The notes under the pieces: generated by a model
Told to the model about the DNA's origin: nothing
Database searches by the model: none
Seen by the model: the letters and a program-made list of their open reading frames with translations, nothing else
NCBI GenBank assembly: GCA_037957365.1
Contig: JARHVA010005489.1
Coordinates: 346,001-410,000, forward strand
Direction: 5' to 3'
DNA: 64,000 bases
DNA from: Torreya grandis
Lineage: Eukaryota > Streptophyta > Pinopsida > Cupressales > Taxaceae
In this document: positions 40,139-52,616 of the stretch, piece by piece
How the letters are laid out: every line of letters begins with the position of its first letter
Position numbering within the stretch: position 1 is the first letter of the stretch
Made by a program: the position numbers and the translations under genes

Positions 40139-42737
40139 AGTAGATAAATTGTAGTAGAGGATTAACTTATTCCAGCCATAACTTACTTCTACCTTTGCAT
40201 CTGAGGTTATATGTGTACCCCTTCCATAAATCCCACTAGAACCATTCATGAATAGACCCCAAAAAATTAAAGAGGTTAGGGTCTACCATACATTTGAATA
40301 TCACACATTAGGATGCTTATCCATCATGAAAGAAGCACAACCTACTCCATCCTCCATTACACAACCACTCAAATGTAAACTAGTCACCATAAGATGCAAT
40401 AAGGCACAAGTTTCCACCTTCAAATTCCAACCAAGTGATTCACAACCATCACCATGTGAATAGATGGTCGAAGAGATCACACTTGAGAAACCAACCATAG
40501 AAGAGCAATAATATTCAAGGGATTATGTAACTCATGCAACTAAATTAAAAGTAAAGAAGGAGAATAAGTGACAAAAGGAACACACTCAAGAGCAATGACC
40601 CAGTTAATAAGTTGAAAAAGAAAAGGCCACACAAAATTATAAGGATGTAGAGTATGATTGATATAAATCCATGGATGTGGATAAGAAGGCCTAAGAAGCT
40701 ACTGACATAACCCAAAATCATAGGAGGAGCATGCATGAAAGGAAAATAAAAATGAGATCATTTCCAAGGCTAAGGGAAAATAATAATAATGATAGAAATA
40801 AGATTCAGTGGACCAAGTACAAAATTCCATGGAATCTCCCAAGTATGCATGATATAAAATAGAGGAATCTACAATGAAAAATAAGGAATAATAAGATGAA
40901 TCCCTATGTCAATAATAGGCACATGCACAACAACAAGCATAAGGAAAGACATAGGCATAGGTCTCATAGGAACAAACCAAGGCTATGGCCCTGATAGGAT
41001 AAAAGAAATAAGAAGAAGAATGTGTGATCAAGTTTTAAGCTGAGGAAGAATAATCAAATCAATAAGTTTCATATGAAGAAATGAAAAATAAAGTGTAAGA
41101 GGAGGAAGTCAAAAGAATTAAGGCTAAATGTTTTATACAACTCAAGCTTCTAGTAAAGGTTACAACATAGTATCAATAGGCACTAGAGAAGCCACAAGAA
41201 AAACTAGATATTCCAACTCAACAAGAAGTACCATCTATAGCTCAAATAGGTCTTCAACTCCCAGAGTTGACATTAAGAAGAACTTGGTCTTGGTATGTCC
41301 TAATTATTACTGATCAGTTAACCAATATTTCTCTCCTACTTGCCAATATGAAATAACTAAACCCTTTAACATCTACAAGTAAATTGGTTTCACTCCCTCT
41401 AAAGCAAGAAATTTCCTTGGACATCTCTAGGCTCCCATTAAAGAAACAACTAGAGGGTTTAGTATATTTTCAAGAATTAATTACAAAAAAGGCCAACTCT
41501 TTAGAGTTATAGATAGATCAGTCCAAGGTAGAGAATTTACAGTTGAAGGATCACCTTCATGAAGCTATAATGATAATCCATGACACTTTCCTAGAGTTTT
41601 TAATTTGATAAATTAAGGACCAAGTCATGTTTTACTAGCAAAAACTCATTAATTTGATCTCTAAGCTGACTAAGGACTAGTTCATAACCTAGAAAATCCA
41701 TGTAGTCATCACATTAGGTTGTGATGTGAATACTAAGGCAGCCACACTCATAACCTTTCTATAATAATACTATATCATGCTTGAAATTGATACTCTATAA
41801 GCATAACAAGTCACATGTAACTTTTTGAACAAAACAATAATTGAATGACTCTCTAGCTAGCTCTAGATCAGACTTTACCATAGCTACAACAACCAAGACT
41901 ACCATGGGTAATCACATCACTTCTATGGATGATAATGATAGATGCCTCTCAGACTTGATAATTTCCATAGATAACATACATGATAAACTCCTCAAATGTT
42001 AGAGTGATCTTATATGTATTTCATTCAAAGGTCTTCAAGTCCAATGTCATGTAGAAAAATTAGAAAAGTTGAATAGTGAAATTCAAATGAAGGTGAAAAA
42101 TAATAAGGTAGCCATGAGAATCATTAAAAATTTAGATATGAATTATCTCATTATATACCATTTATTTCTATAAACCCTAATGTAAATGGTCTAGGAATTT
42201 ATAATCAATTGGCATCCATACAAGACTGATTTGTCTCCATTTTATAGTGAGGTTGCCTAGATCCTTAACACTCTAGTGTATAAGTTATCATCAGAAATTC
42301 AATAGCTCATTACTCAACAAAAGGCTATGTAATCCAATGGTAAATAATATTTTACCCAATCATCATCTACATCCATGCCATCTCCATCAAGCTATGTACT
42401 ATACAAAGTACTAATTCTGAAAAAAATTGTATACAATTTTGTATTAAGGATGACTAGTAAACCAAAAGTGGCCAAGATGATTGAAACACATAAAGGGAAT
42501 CCAACTAATTAAACTAACCTATTGAAAACACAATATAGTGGTAGGTTAGTATTATACTTAGTTAAAAACCTGAAAGGGTGGCTAAGTAGTGTGCAAGAGG
42601 TGAAAATTGAAAATGGTGCCTTGAGTGATTACTATGACTCTTACTGGTCTAACCATTTCTTCAACTTATAACCTTTGAGTAAATTCAAAATATCTTGTCA
42701 TAATATCTTAGGATGAGACATGTTAATTCTGATAAAT
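40139..42737 (+). pseudogene. D 3' ORF region, second part (conserved with AF)
   Basis: From 41369 to about 41900 one plus-strand frame with stops reads SKLVSLPLKQEISLDISRL, PLKKQLEGLVYFQELITKK, SLEL, KVENLQLKDHLHEAIMIIHD and INLISKLTKD. The same succession is found on the minus strand in AF (about 11700-12130). Predicted character: helical, charged, without membrane segments or signal peptide; no enzyme motif. Upstream open stretches (40248-40463, 41128-41313) belong to the same region. A structural or coiled-coil protein is possible; function unknown. E interrupts the ORF at 37090. Confidence 0.6.
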
Positions 42738-43250
42738 TTTTAGGAGAATAAATTAGATAGTAAATATGTGTAGGATATTTGTTTGTATCCATGGGTTATG
42801 TACTGAATTTTTTAGATATATGTATATTTTGTCCTATCTCCACAAATTATAATAGGTTATAATATGAACAGACTCCACTTTTGGTGCCAAGTATGAGAAT
42901 AATATTAATAGTCATAAACTACAAATGTCTATTTATACTTGTATTTATATGAATAATGGAGTTTCACATTCAAAGAGATCAATAGATACTATTTTGGTTA
43001 TGGTTACCTATTGTGTTTCTTAATTTGTTCCTTGGGTGCATTCTCTTGTATAATTTTTAGCTTATTCATATCTAATTTAGTCCAAATGTTCCAAAACTAT
43101 TAACTAATTATTGGTTGTTTGCAATTCATACTTAATGCACAATAATTCACTCTTTTATACTGCTATTTTCCAACCTTTTGTATGAATTCTTTGCACTATC
43201 CCACATGATAAAGTATAAACCTAGTTATCCTCATCCTTAACATGTTTTCA
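42738..43250 (+). repeat. D 3' LTR
   Basis: It aligns with 26795-27307 over the same 513-bp length. Its first bases have decayed to TTTTTAGGAG (5' LTR: TGTTGGGAG), and it ends CATGTTTTCA. The preceding sequence is not clearly polypurine. Confidence 0.87.
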
Positions 43251-43990
43251 TATTTTAGGAAACTCTACTAACAATGAGATATGATCCAACTAGGTGCCCA
43301 AATGTGCAAAATTTAGTCCTAAAATTACTAGTAAATATGGGATCTCAATCACTTATAATGATCTTTCTAGTACCACGCAGTTTCTAAACTATATTGAAAA
43401 AAGAAGCTATTATATTAGAAAAAAATGGCTATGATAAGTATAAAAAATTATAATAATTTTTTAATCAATCCATAACTACAATGGTGATATTTTTACCCTT
43501 GGACCATGGTAACCCAGTAATGAAATCAACGAAAACATCCTCCCATTGTTGGCTAGGGATGGATAAAGGATACAAATTAGTCATGGTATTTAATGGTTTC
43601 ACATTTTTCCATTTTACATACCATGTATTCAACCACATATTTCTATAGATACCCCATGATTCCTTTCCAAAAAAAATATTGATTTATTCTATGATATGCT
43701 TTCAAAAATCTTATGTGACCTCCCGGTAGAGATGCATGATGTTCTCAAAAAAATTTATGTTGTAGGAATGGATGCTTACATAGGTATAATATATCATAAT
43801 ACCATAATACATTCACCATCCATGTAAATATTTTATCTCACCAATAATCATGCTAAATATTTTTAAACAAATCATGTGTAGCATTATCATTCTCCCATGT
43901 TTATCTTTCTTCTTCTATCCAATCAACCTGCCAAATAGTCATTGCACATAACAATGCGTTAATCAATTCATCCCTCCTATGTAATAAATA
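43251..43990 (-). pseudogene. C integrase N-terminal half
   Basis: Minus strand: LYLCKHPFLQHKFF then EHHASLPGGHIRFLKAYHRINQYFFWKGI and YVVEYMVC-KMEKCETIK, the H2C2 zinc-binding domain of chromovirus integrases (family: FHDSPxGGHSGxxKTxxRIxxxFYWxGMKxDVxxYVxxCxxCQxNK). The core follows to the border of D, with FxxWVTMVQG at the place of the MDFI...SKG...VVVDR stretch, strongly decayed. It resumes at 26794 on the other side of D. Confidence 0.82.
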
Positions 43991-44575
43991 TATCACCACA
44001 TTATATTTTAATTTATTATGTAATATTTAAAAATCATAGACTAATATTTTAGAAACCCATTTATATTATCTTTCAAATATTAATCATTGTTCCAATAAAT
44101 AATTGAGGCTATCATGAACAATATTTATCAAAAAGTGATGACCCATTAGATAAGGTCTCAATTCCTTGATTGCATGATAAATATCCATCACATATTTCTC
44201 ATAGATTGATTTAAGCCTATTTTTCCCCTTAAATTGGAAGATTTAAAATGCTAGTGGTATTCCTTCTTACAAGATTATATGTCCCATGTCATATCTTGAT
44301 GCATCATACTCAACAATAATTTTTTTTATAAATCATGAGGAACCAAAAATGGAGTTGTGTACATAGCCATTTTAAAATATTCAAATGCCTTGGTATCTTT
44401 AAGAGTCAATTGGAGGGATTATTTATTCAACAAAGTGGTAATTGGGGATTTAATGTTATAATAAATTATTATAAGCCTAAAATAATAACTGGTATCCCTA
44501 TAAACCCTCATAGGTTCTTCAAAGTCTTGGGAAGTTGACACTCCATCATCGCTTAGATTATTTTAGGATAAAATT
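43991..44575 (-). pseudogene. C RNase H remnant
   Basis: Minus strand: MECQLPKTLKNL and GFIGIPV (RT connection, family WPxPxxxxxLRGFLGLxGYYRRF), then FEYFKMAMYTTPFLVPHDL, SMMHQDMTWD (family VLALPDF..FxxxxDAS). Next is IFQFKGKNRLKSIYEKYVMD, IKELRPYLMGHHFLI and LNYLLEQ, matching the gypsy RNase H stretch ending in LxYLLEQR. The plus-strand frame at 44335-44538 is antisense. Confidence 0.82.
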
Positions 44576-45420
44576 TTAATATTTAATGTGAAATAATATG
44601 ACACAATCACTCCACATGTTAAACACCAAAAGAACATTTATAAGGTTGGCATAAAGTTGATGTTGTTCTAGAATTGAAAGTATACATTTCACATGATTCA
44701 AATTATCTACCCAATTTTTTATATAGATGAGGATATAATCCAAAAATAAGAATGAAAAATTTCTCAAAAATGGCCTAAACATATTATTCATCAAAATATA
44801 AAATGTAGATCGTGAATTTGTGAGGCCAAAAAGCATTACCATAAATTGATAATGGCCTTAATAAGTTATTAAATTTGTTTTAGGCATGTCCTCATTGTGG
44901 ATTCAAATGTGATGATACTTAGAATGAAGATATAAAATGGTAAAATATATATCACCATTAAATTCATCTATAAAATCATCAATTACTAGAATAGGAAACT
45001 TATTTTTGATAATGTAATTTTTGAGTTCTCTGTAGTCTAGTAACATCTTCCAAGTTTTATCCTTCTTCCACACCATGACCACAAAGGAGGGATATTAAAT
45101 TTGATTTTTTTGGATGATTCCTTACTTAAACATATCCTACACCATTTTTTCAATTTCTCTATTATATACATGGGGATACCTATAGGGTTTGATGTTGGGT
45201 GGTATACTTCCCAGAATGATACGGATGGCATGATCATGTGCATGGATTGGAGGATGGACTTTTGGAATGCCACCCAAAAAATTAAAATGGTCATCCAAAT
45301 TTATTTGAAAATTAGGATGTGTGGACTCTTTGGTTGTTTGAACCTCTATGGAAATAGGCATGCCATATATCCATCAACACCTTTTATAATAATAGTAGTC
45401 ATTTGATGGAAACCGACAAA
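44576..45420 (-). pseudogene. C reverse transcriptase remnant
   Basis: Minus strand: RIILGSIPPNIKPYRYPH and REIEKMV (45137-45294; family PGxxPxNxRPYRYPHxQKxEIEKxVxxLL), VVMVWKKDKTWKM, LDYRELKN (family VLVRKKDGSWRxCVDYRALN), FPILVIDDFIDEFNG, then MVMLFGLTNSRSTFYILMN and FLFLDYILIYIKN (44576-44842; family MPFGLTNAPxTFQxLMN and FFDDILIYS). The catalytic FDD is FLDY, so one Asp became Tyr. The plus-strand frame 45101-45406 is an antisense shadow. Confidence 0.92.
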
Positions 45421-45429
45421 TTGTTTAGA

Positions 45430-45930
45430 GTTATCCAATAATCTATGAACTTTAAAGGTCCTACCTTCTAAATTGAAGTTCATGAATAGTTCCTTAAAAT
45501 GATTTCAATATTTCCCAAATTGGTGATCTAATGCACTCCCAAAACAATTTTAGATCCTCCCATGGGAATAAAAAACATAGGGGGTCAAAAACGTAGTGTC
45601 CTATAACAAGTTTAATGCTATAACATATTAATAAAGAGTCGATTTTACCACCATCTAAAATCATAATAAAAAAATTAGATATAAGTAAATGAAATAATTC
45701 AAATGAGTACCCAGCTTATAGTTGATGAAGTTATGTGTACTCCTAGAGTCAATCAACATACTCACTTTTTATATTATTAGTAACCCAACCAAATTATGTG
45801 TTTGAGGATTAATAATTCCTAAAATTTCATGACATGAAATAGTAGGTTGAGAAATTTTATATTCATCATTAGGTTATTCCTAACCTACACCTAAAGCCTC
45901 ATCATATTCTTCCTCCTCATTAGCACCTTC
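45430..45930 (-). pseudogene. C aspartic protease remnant
   Basis: Minus strand: ISCHEILGIINPQTHNLVG (family ISLHALxGxxxPxTMRLxG), SMLIDSRSTHNFINY (about 45735-45780; family LIDSGSTHNF), in which the active-site Gly of Asp-Ser-Gly is Arg. Then NHFKELFMNFNLEGRTFKV near 45430-45510, corresponding to FxxLxMxFxxxGxxxxLxG. Typical chromovirus gag-pro boundary with the acidic EEEEYDEALGV stretch upstream. Confidence 0.85.
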
Positions 45931-47184
45931 AATGTAAAATTAATTTTTTAGCACATCGATGTCTTTTGATCCATTTTCTATCATATCCAAAACATAAACC
46001 CTTTTCATGTTTATATTTAATTTATTAAGCGGTCAATCTAGTAGGGTACATAAATGATGGTGAAAATAAAGTTCATTCATGGACACTAATGAAAGGTATT
46101 TGCTAGATCATCTCTTTTTAATTAGCCATTTGAGACCTTGGTATGGATTTGGATACATTATTGGAATGAAACATGTGGACCTACAGTTAGATTCTATATT
46201 TCATGCCACCTAAAAATAGGTCAGTCATGTTTTCTTCAATGATGTCTATCACACATAAAGAAAGATTCTAAACTTCATGAATATAATCTTTGAGTCCCTA
46301 TTCGGCATAAATTGGCTAAGTGGTTGAATTAATTTTTATAGACATTATTTTAATATTGGAGATGTAACTCTTCAAAAAATACAAACCATAAAATTGAGAT
46401 AACTTTATTTTTATTTTGAACACACAACTAGAGATACCATCTAAATTATTTAGGTTTCAAATACAAAGAGGGCATGAATACATTTTATGAATAGAGAATC
46501 TAATGTAGGTTAAATAAATTTTCAATTTGTGTAATCCATGTTAACATAACCTTAACATAAAACTTGCACAAGTCCACTTCTCTCAACATTATCTTCAGGC
46601 TCAGATTGGTCCTATAATTTTTTAGATTTGGAGACCTAAAATAGAGTGGTGGAGAGTTATTTTTCAAATGCTAAACTATAAGGTTGGAAAGTTTCATAAT
46701 TAGTTTTTCAATTCATCAATCAAACCATTCATATCTAATATCATCCCCATGAATTCTCCTTTAACTACAAGGAGATCATCTTTCTACACCATGCAATGCA
46801 ATAGTAATTAAAGATATTGAATTATTGCTAAAATACTCAAATATAATGTTTCAAAATCCACATAATTTTGTGAGGTGTTTTATTAGTTTCTTGACCTTTC
46901 CCACATGCATGAGTGTTAGGCCTAGCCATGTACAAACCCTAGGAGGGTTATAATCCTAAAAAAAATGTAACTATAGATGATACTATTGCAATCATCTTGA
47001 TAAGATGAATCCAATGACCACTAATTTTCAAAAGGTAAAAACAATCTATAAACAAACATTAAATGGCAAGAAAAATAATTCTTTTCAAATCACAAGTTAT
47101 GTTTCTATGACCTTGTAGTAATAAATACACTAGATTTGGAAAGACCACATTGTAGAAACTTGTCCTGATTGAATCTATGATACT
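45931..47184 (-). pseudogene. C gag remnant with zinc knuckle
   Basis: Minus strand. The gag core includes LKDYIHEV, NLSLCVIDIIEENMTDLFL-GGMKYRI and LVHMFHSNNVSKSI (about 46120-46330; family SVxEYxxxFxxLxxxVxxxxEExxxxxFxxGLxxxIxxxVxxxxPxxLxxAxxLA). The CCHC knuckle near 45965-46030 reads LCFGYDRKWIKRHRC (family LCFxCGEKWxxGHxC), so the second Cys became Tyr. The N-terminal third up to 47184 is unrecognisable. Confidence 0.75.
47171..47184 (-). promoter_or_regulatory. C primer-binding site (degenerate, tRNA-Met type)
   Basis: Minus strand TAGTATCATAGATTC directly inside the 5' LTR resembles the TGGTATCAGAGC site with several substitutions. The position is right; the match alone would be weak. 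Confidence 0.5.
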
Positions 47185-47535
47185 ACTTATAATGAGATTA
47201 CTTGGATATTCACAATAATATAATAATATATCATATAATTAAGAACATAATAAACAAATCCATGTCAATAGTTGGTGAGAGATAAAAATAATTTAATATT
47301 ATGATTGAGCCACTTCCAAGGGTCAACCTCCACAATAATTAAATAAGAACATTATTCATAATATGATGATAAAAGACAAACCACTACCTCATATTTATAG
47401 TCTACTTATCCATGGTTATTTCATAGTATGACCATGCTAAGAATATAAATAAATGTAATAAGGTAATATGAAGGTATGTAAGCCATAATTTATCCACACA
47501 TATCCCTATATGTACTATAGGTTAAGGGTATAACA
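47185..47535 (-). repeat. C 5' LTR
   Basis: Minus strand start TGTTATACCCTTAA at 47535; 351 bp, aligning with 25647-25997. The end near TTATAAGT mirrors the start. Confidence 0.85.
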
Positions 47536-50500
47536 ACAATCACAACAAATCTATCAGAGCAGTCACAACACCTTCCTATCTCATAATTCACATAGTTTAT
47601 CCATATATTTTCATGTAAATAGTTATGGTGTCTCATTTTGATGTAGTCTAATGTTTTATATATTAATAACATGTGAAAATTGATACATCAAGATACTATC
47701 TTTATTAGGATTAGGATATTTATTCTATTTCACTTTCATAATTCCATGATCTTGTAGAATCTATAATGGAGACAACCCTTAATCTATGTGTTATTTCCTT
47801 GTGATTACTTACCTGATTTCATTTTCCATAGGTTGTAAATTTATCATATTGAAATTTTGTGCAAGATTTTATTTCATATACTTTTCTAATACTAGATAAT
47901 ATTTAGTTTGGTATTGTCCTTCAACTGTAAAATAAATGTAGTATGTCTATATTTAAGGATTAATGGATTTTTGTTTTGTGAAATGATTATATTCACTAAT
48001 CAAATAACATTGAATGGGATGGTGAACTTATATTTTTTTATCATTTTTAATACCTCCCTAATATCCAAAAGGTACCCTCCTTTGTATATTTTATTTTATT
48101 GAAAGCCCCAACCTCGTAACTATTGCCCAATAAATCCTCTTTATAGTGTTTGTTTCACACCATATCCACCATAATATCATTAAGGTGATGTTGTATCCTA
48201 ATTCTGTTATTGATGTTGAGAATTCACACTGTTCCATATGGACTAACACTGATACTATGAAGATGATGGTGTCTATCCAACTAGACCCTGGGGTTGGTAT
48301 TGAGGTGATGAAGGCATATAGCCAAAACCACCTTATGTACCACTAGCCATTTTCACCTATGGGCTTAGAATTTCCTACTTTCTAATACATAACTATTATG
48401 CTACAACTATAAAGACAATGATAGTGATATCTTCCCTCAAATCCTGTAGATCATGATAACTTTTCTTATCATTATTGGTCGATTTTAAAAAATGACAAAT
48501 CAAAATCTAGGGTTATTTAATGTAATTTTATAATAGATGACATTTTGATGTTGTATGTGTTATTACTCTAGTTATGTCATATAAATACATTTTAAATTTA
48601 AGACAATCATTCTTATGATTCCCTTCTTTACCATAATCTATACACCATAATCATAATTTATGTTTGTTGCTTTCACGTATCTCATAAACTCTCTTGAGAA
48701 TAACATATATTTTTTACTCAAATTTGGAGCCATCTATTGGAGCATCTTGATAGTCCTCAATTTGTTCAACTCATATGGAAGTTTATTAGGAATAAACCTT
48801 AGTCAAGAATTAGGACTACATAATGGAAAGTATCATTATAGATCATATCCCTTATACAAACCAAGCAACCTTCTCTTTATCCTACATGATAAAATCAATA
48901 TTATTCATCACATCTAAAAATTTGTAATCATAATCCCATACTGATTCTCTACTTCACTATCGAATCTCATACAAATATTGAATGGCCTGACTTGAGAACT
49001 TATTCATCATAAATTATAAAATTATCCACTCTTTAACTTATTGAATATTTAGGTAATTAACATCCCTTTCATAAATTAACTCCAAGGCTCGACCTACTAA
49101 GGCTATTATAAGTTCACACTTATTTACATCTTCATAGGTTACTCCCTTAACTTGTCATTCCATGTCACAGGTTAACAAATATTTTTTAAGGTCTATAGAC
49201 CCATCATATTATGTCAAAAAAATAAACATGAAAACATTCAATGCCATATTTGGCACACTTATAATTTCTACTACTAGCTTCTATGCACTAATAATTATTA
49301 CTATAGGCTTCTATGGAGAAGTTTCTATATGTTTCTTAAAACTAGTCTTGAAAGTGAATCCACCCTCTTATAACCACTTATTATATATTGATTTATTAGT
49401 ATCTACAATAAGTTTACCATATTTATCCATAAATTATTTAAACCAACTTCTATGTATACTTTCCTCTCCACTTTATTTTCTTCTATTTAATGAAAAATTG
49501 AGCTCGAGGGATGCATTTTCAAGAAATTAATGATATCTATTCTTAGATTATTTTATTTGTGATCTTGAACTTTTGATACTTCTACAATATTTCAAAAATT
49601 TCTCAAGAGAATATTCCTTCCTTGGTCAAAATAATAACTTTCATCTTAACTATGATCTACTCGTATCCTCTAACTACTCACTCTTATCCTAATTTACTCT
49701 TCCCCTTTACTCTAATACATATCCTCACTATCCACATTTATTTATTCTTCCTTATAAGGCCTTTCTCTTCCTTTCTATACATACTGTACACATTCTCCAA
49801 ATCCAACATCTTGTGTAGTCTCTATCTAAGCTACCCTCTCTTTAACATCTTATACTTTATTCCTACTCATATTTGTAGTTAACAATCTAGATTATTCAAT
49901 TTATTCCTTCTTTCTTTTTTGTCATAGTTCTCTTTCCAATCCTATAATTTTCTTCTTACACTGAATCTCTACATTATCTATAATCTAGGTTCAAGTTAAT
50001 GTTTCATTGCTTATCTCTAGATCATTCACTCCTACATCCTTTGTATCCCCACAACACTTGAAGTGACTACTCGATGTTGGCATGGTTATGAACCATCACT
50101 TTTTCCACAACAAACATCTTAATCATAGTATAGAGTTGATAAAATACCCTTTTATGTATTCTTCTAAAAAATAGTTCCTACACAACTTCAAAATCCAAAT
50201 ATCCTTGTATAATAAATTACATTATTTAACTGCCGATGGTAGCATTAGACAAACAATCTAGTACATGGGTCTAATAAATATCTATATTTCATAGGCTATC
50301 TATATTTTATTTTGACCAAGCTATAAGTTCCATCCTTCTTAGATGAAAATAATAATACTCCAATATAGATAAACACACAACTAATAATCCCAGTAATATT
50401 CACAAAATATTTCATAAATTTCTTCATATATATACTGATAAATAACTTATTTCATAGTCTTCCTTATTCATTTTTATTCTTCTAAAAAAATATGAACTCT

Positions 50501-50600
50501 TTCATCTATCCATATTTATATATCTCTCTTCCCTGGTATCCATATCAACATGTTTCAACAAAAGTTTCCATGTTCACCATACCATTGCTAGCAAAGGTTC
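47536..50600 (-). pseudogene. AF gag remnant with zinc knuckles
   Basis: Minus strand from the border of G. First comes a charged, helical N-terminal part (about 49600-50300), then the core YDGSIDLKKYLLTCDM (49165-49215), ELIIALVGRALELIYERDV, FSSQAIQYLYEIR, VWDYDYKFLDVMNN and VEQIEDYQDA (to 48700). The first knuckle LWCIDYGKEGNHKNDCL (48600-48652) keeps its first and last Cys but has Tyr for the second; the second knuckle (about 48470-48510) is degraded. The tail includes SGT-GGFGYMPSSPQYQPQG and YYLVLEKYMK, up to HQNETP before C. It continues at 25646. Same arrangement as D gag at 28851-30420. The plus-strand frames at 49162-49530, 49622-49882 and 48660-48917 are antisense. Confidence 0.8.
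50596..50600. repeat. Probable left target-site duplication of G (GGTTC)
   Basis: GGTTC abuts the left end of G; TGTTC (60904-60908) abuts the right end. Four of five bases agree, and the right copy forms the terminal bases of the AF LTR. Confidence 0.6.
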
Positions 50601-52593
50601 TATTGACCAAATGTTGGCCCTTCAAGCCAAAATTGAGGACCCTATTTGAAAACTCATCCACCTAAGTCTATACCTTTAGCTTAACCAACATGTAGATTTT
50701 CTTCCAAAGAAGTGTTATTTAACAAAGACCAAAATAAATGTACAAGTCTAATTCTTTTAGGAAGTTTGTTTTTGGTCTTTTGCTAAGCCTTTGCATATTA
50801 ATCCTTTTGGGATTTTTGTTTTCGAATAAGTGATATTTCTTTCAGACTTTTCATTCAACCAAGTGATAAATTATTTTATACAATTTGTCCAAGATAGATA
50901 TTTTGAAGGGAAATTTTTAGTTTTTTTGAAAGGGCACTTTAGTTTATTCTAAGGGAAATTTTCAACTTTTTTGATGGAATTGTTTCAGGCATTTTATCTG
51001 AAACAACTTTTTTGAAACGGTATTTTTAAAAAATTTTAAAGGAAAATTTTCATCTTTTTCAAAGGAATTATTTCAGACATTTTTTTTGAAATAAATTTTT
51101 TGAAGGGCACTTCAATTTTTCTGAAAGGCACTTGAAACATTTTCAAAGGGGTATTTTCCAAAATCTAAAGGTCCACTTAAAATAAACATGAATGAACATT
51201 TCAAAGAACCAAATGGTCCATTTTCAAAATTTGAAAGGTCATTCAATAACCTAAAGAAATTAATGTATAAAAAGAGTTGAATCAATTCTCTCAGGATAAA
51301 ATGCTGAAGAAAAAAGACCAAAGGAATTTATTCAAGAAAAATGTCCATAGAAAAGGTTTTAAAAAATATCTCAAAAGAAAAGACCCAATGTAAGGAGATA
51401 AATGAATTCTTTAGGTAAAAGTACTAAGCTAAAAATTCTAAAAGAGAGAAGTGCCAAAACAAAGCAACTACGGGGAAAAGGAGTCCGAGGAATGAATTTT
51501 TTTGGAAAGATTGTCTGAGGGAAACAAGAAGACAAGAAGTTTGAAGGAAACAAAAGTCTAAAGAAAATACACAAAGGATGATAGCCCACAAAACATCAAC
51601 ATTAAACTACAAAAAATAGTCATTGGTGTCAAAAGGCTCAGCATGATCCTGAAGGTAAGTATAAAGGTAATAAATGGTAGTTGTAACTAAGACATTTGGT
51701 TCAGTTGTAACTTATTCAACTGTACTTGATTCAATTGTAATTGAGGCATTTGGTTTAGTTGTAACTTATTCATTTATAACTATTTCATTTCATGACATGA
51801 CATAACTCACCCAAATCTCTCCCATGTGCAAATATAACTATTTATATCAAGATGACATATGTCCAAGTGGCCCTTGGACTTTCTTTGCTCACTCCACCTC
51901 TCAAAGCTATAAATATGCATTCTCTTGGCTTATTTGGGAAACCTCCACTGGTGATTGGGAAAAATCTTACCACATTTGTACTCAAAAGAATCTTGAAGAA
52001 ATAATACAAGTTATTTTTATACTCACATGTTATACTATTGAGTGATGACTTGAATCTTTTTAGTCTAGCCTAATGAAAGATTGTCTTCTCTATTTTTTAC
52101 TCTTGATGGTCTACCAATGTGTAGAAAGATTGTCATTACAAGTCTATGTTAGTATTATTTTATAAGTGTATAGACATTTTTAGAAGTAGTCTATGATTGT
52201 ATTCTTTCTTAGAATTATCCATTGCTCTCTTAAATTTTGAATGCCTTCGTTAATCTAACATATGAGAAATTGATGTGACAACACACAAGGAGTTATGAGT
52301 TTTGTGTGAGAAAATTTATGTTGGTCTTTAAGTAGCATATTTTTAGTCAAATAGGAGGAGATAAGCATTGGTGAATCACATTTTTTATTTTCTTAGTTAT
52401 TTTATTGACACCTTTTCATACATGAATTGATAGATTAGAGAAATATTTAAAGGTACATCAAGGGGAGCTAACCCCTTATCTATAGATTCATCTCAACAAA
52501 ATTGTCACCCATAGCAAGAGAGATGATTCCATTATGCCACTTGGATGAGGAGAGATGAGTATATTTTCAAGGGTGCTGATCTAAGTGTCAATA
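50601..52593 (+). repeat. G 5' LTR
   Basis: 1993 bp, aligning with 58955-60903 from CCCTTCAAGCCAAAATTGAG through CTTGATGGTCTACCAATGTG to GTGCTGATCTAAGTGTCAATA. It contains two diverged ~87-bp direct repeats (from 50951 and 51038, AAGGGAAATTTTCAACTTTT... type), each with a TTTCAGACA...TGAAA palindrome. Confidence 0.92.
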
Positions 52594-52598
52594 ATTTT

Positions 52599-52616
52599 TG
52601 GCACACTCAGTGGGAC
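52599..52616 (+). promoter_or_regulatory. G primer-binding site
   Basis: TGGCACACTCAGTGGGAC lies five bases inside the 5' LTR. It starts with TGG, as all sites complementary to tRNA CCA ends do, and resembles the TGGCRC...GTGGGAC sites of other Tat/Ogre elements. The tRNA is not assigned. Confidence 0.65.

Larger units (their letters stand above)
26795..43250 (+). mobile_element. Element D: Tat-like Ty3/gypsy retrotransposon with 3' ORF
   Basis: Plus-strand order: 5' LTR 26795-27307, leader, gag with two zinc knuckles, protease, linker, RT, RNase H, integrase to about 34945, then about 4.7 kb of 3' ORF region (excluding E, 37090-40133), 3' LTR 42738-43250. Both LTRs measure 513 bp. Its sequence is close to AF in every domain, so both belong to one family. 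It is inserted in the integrase gene of C in opposite orientation. I see no matching target-site duplication (ATTAG left, TATTT right). Confidence 0.85.
25647..47535 (-). mobile_element. Element C: Ty3/gypsy chromovirus, split by D
   Basis: Full domain set on the minus strand: 5' LTR 47185-47535, primer-binding site, gag with zinc knuckle, protease, RT, RNase H, integrase (43251-43990 and 26030-26794), chromodomain, 3' LTR 25647-25997. Both LTRs are 351 bp by my borders and both start TGTTATACCCTTAA. D sits in the integrase core. C itself interrupts the gag tail of AF: AF frames adjoining both borders align next to each other in D. No clear target-site duplication (TGAAA left, ACAAT right). 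Confidence 0.85.

Noticed and set aside
45101..45406. 101-codon plus-strand frame
   Set aside because: Antisense shadow of the C reverse transcriptase (RPYRYPH region on the minus strand).
49162..49882. 122- and 86-codon plus-strand frames with membrane-like hydrophobicity
   Set aside because: Antisense of the AF gag, which aligns with D gag; AT-rich antisense frames often look hydrophobic.
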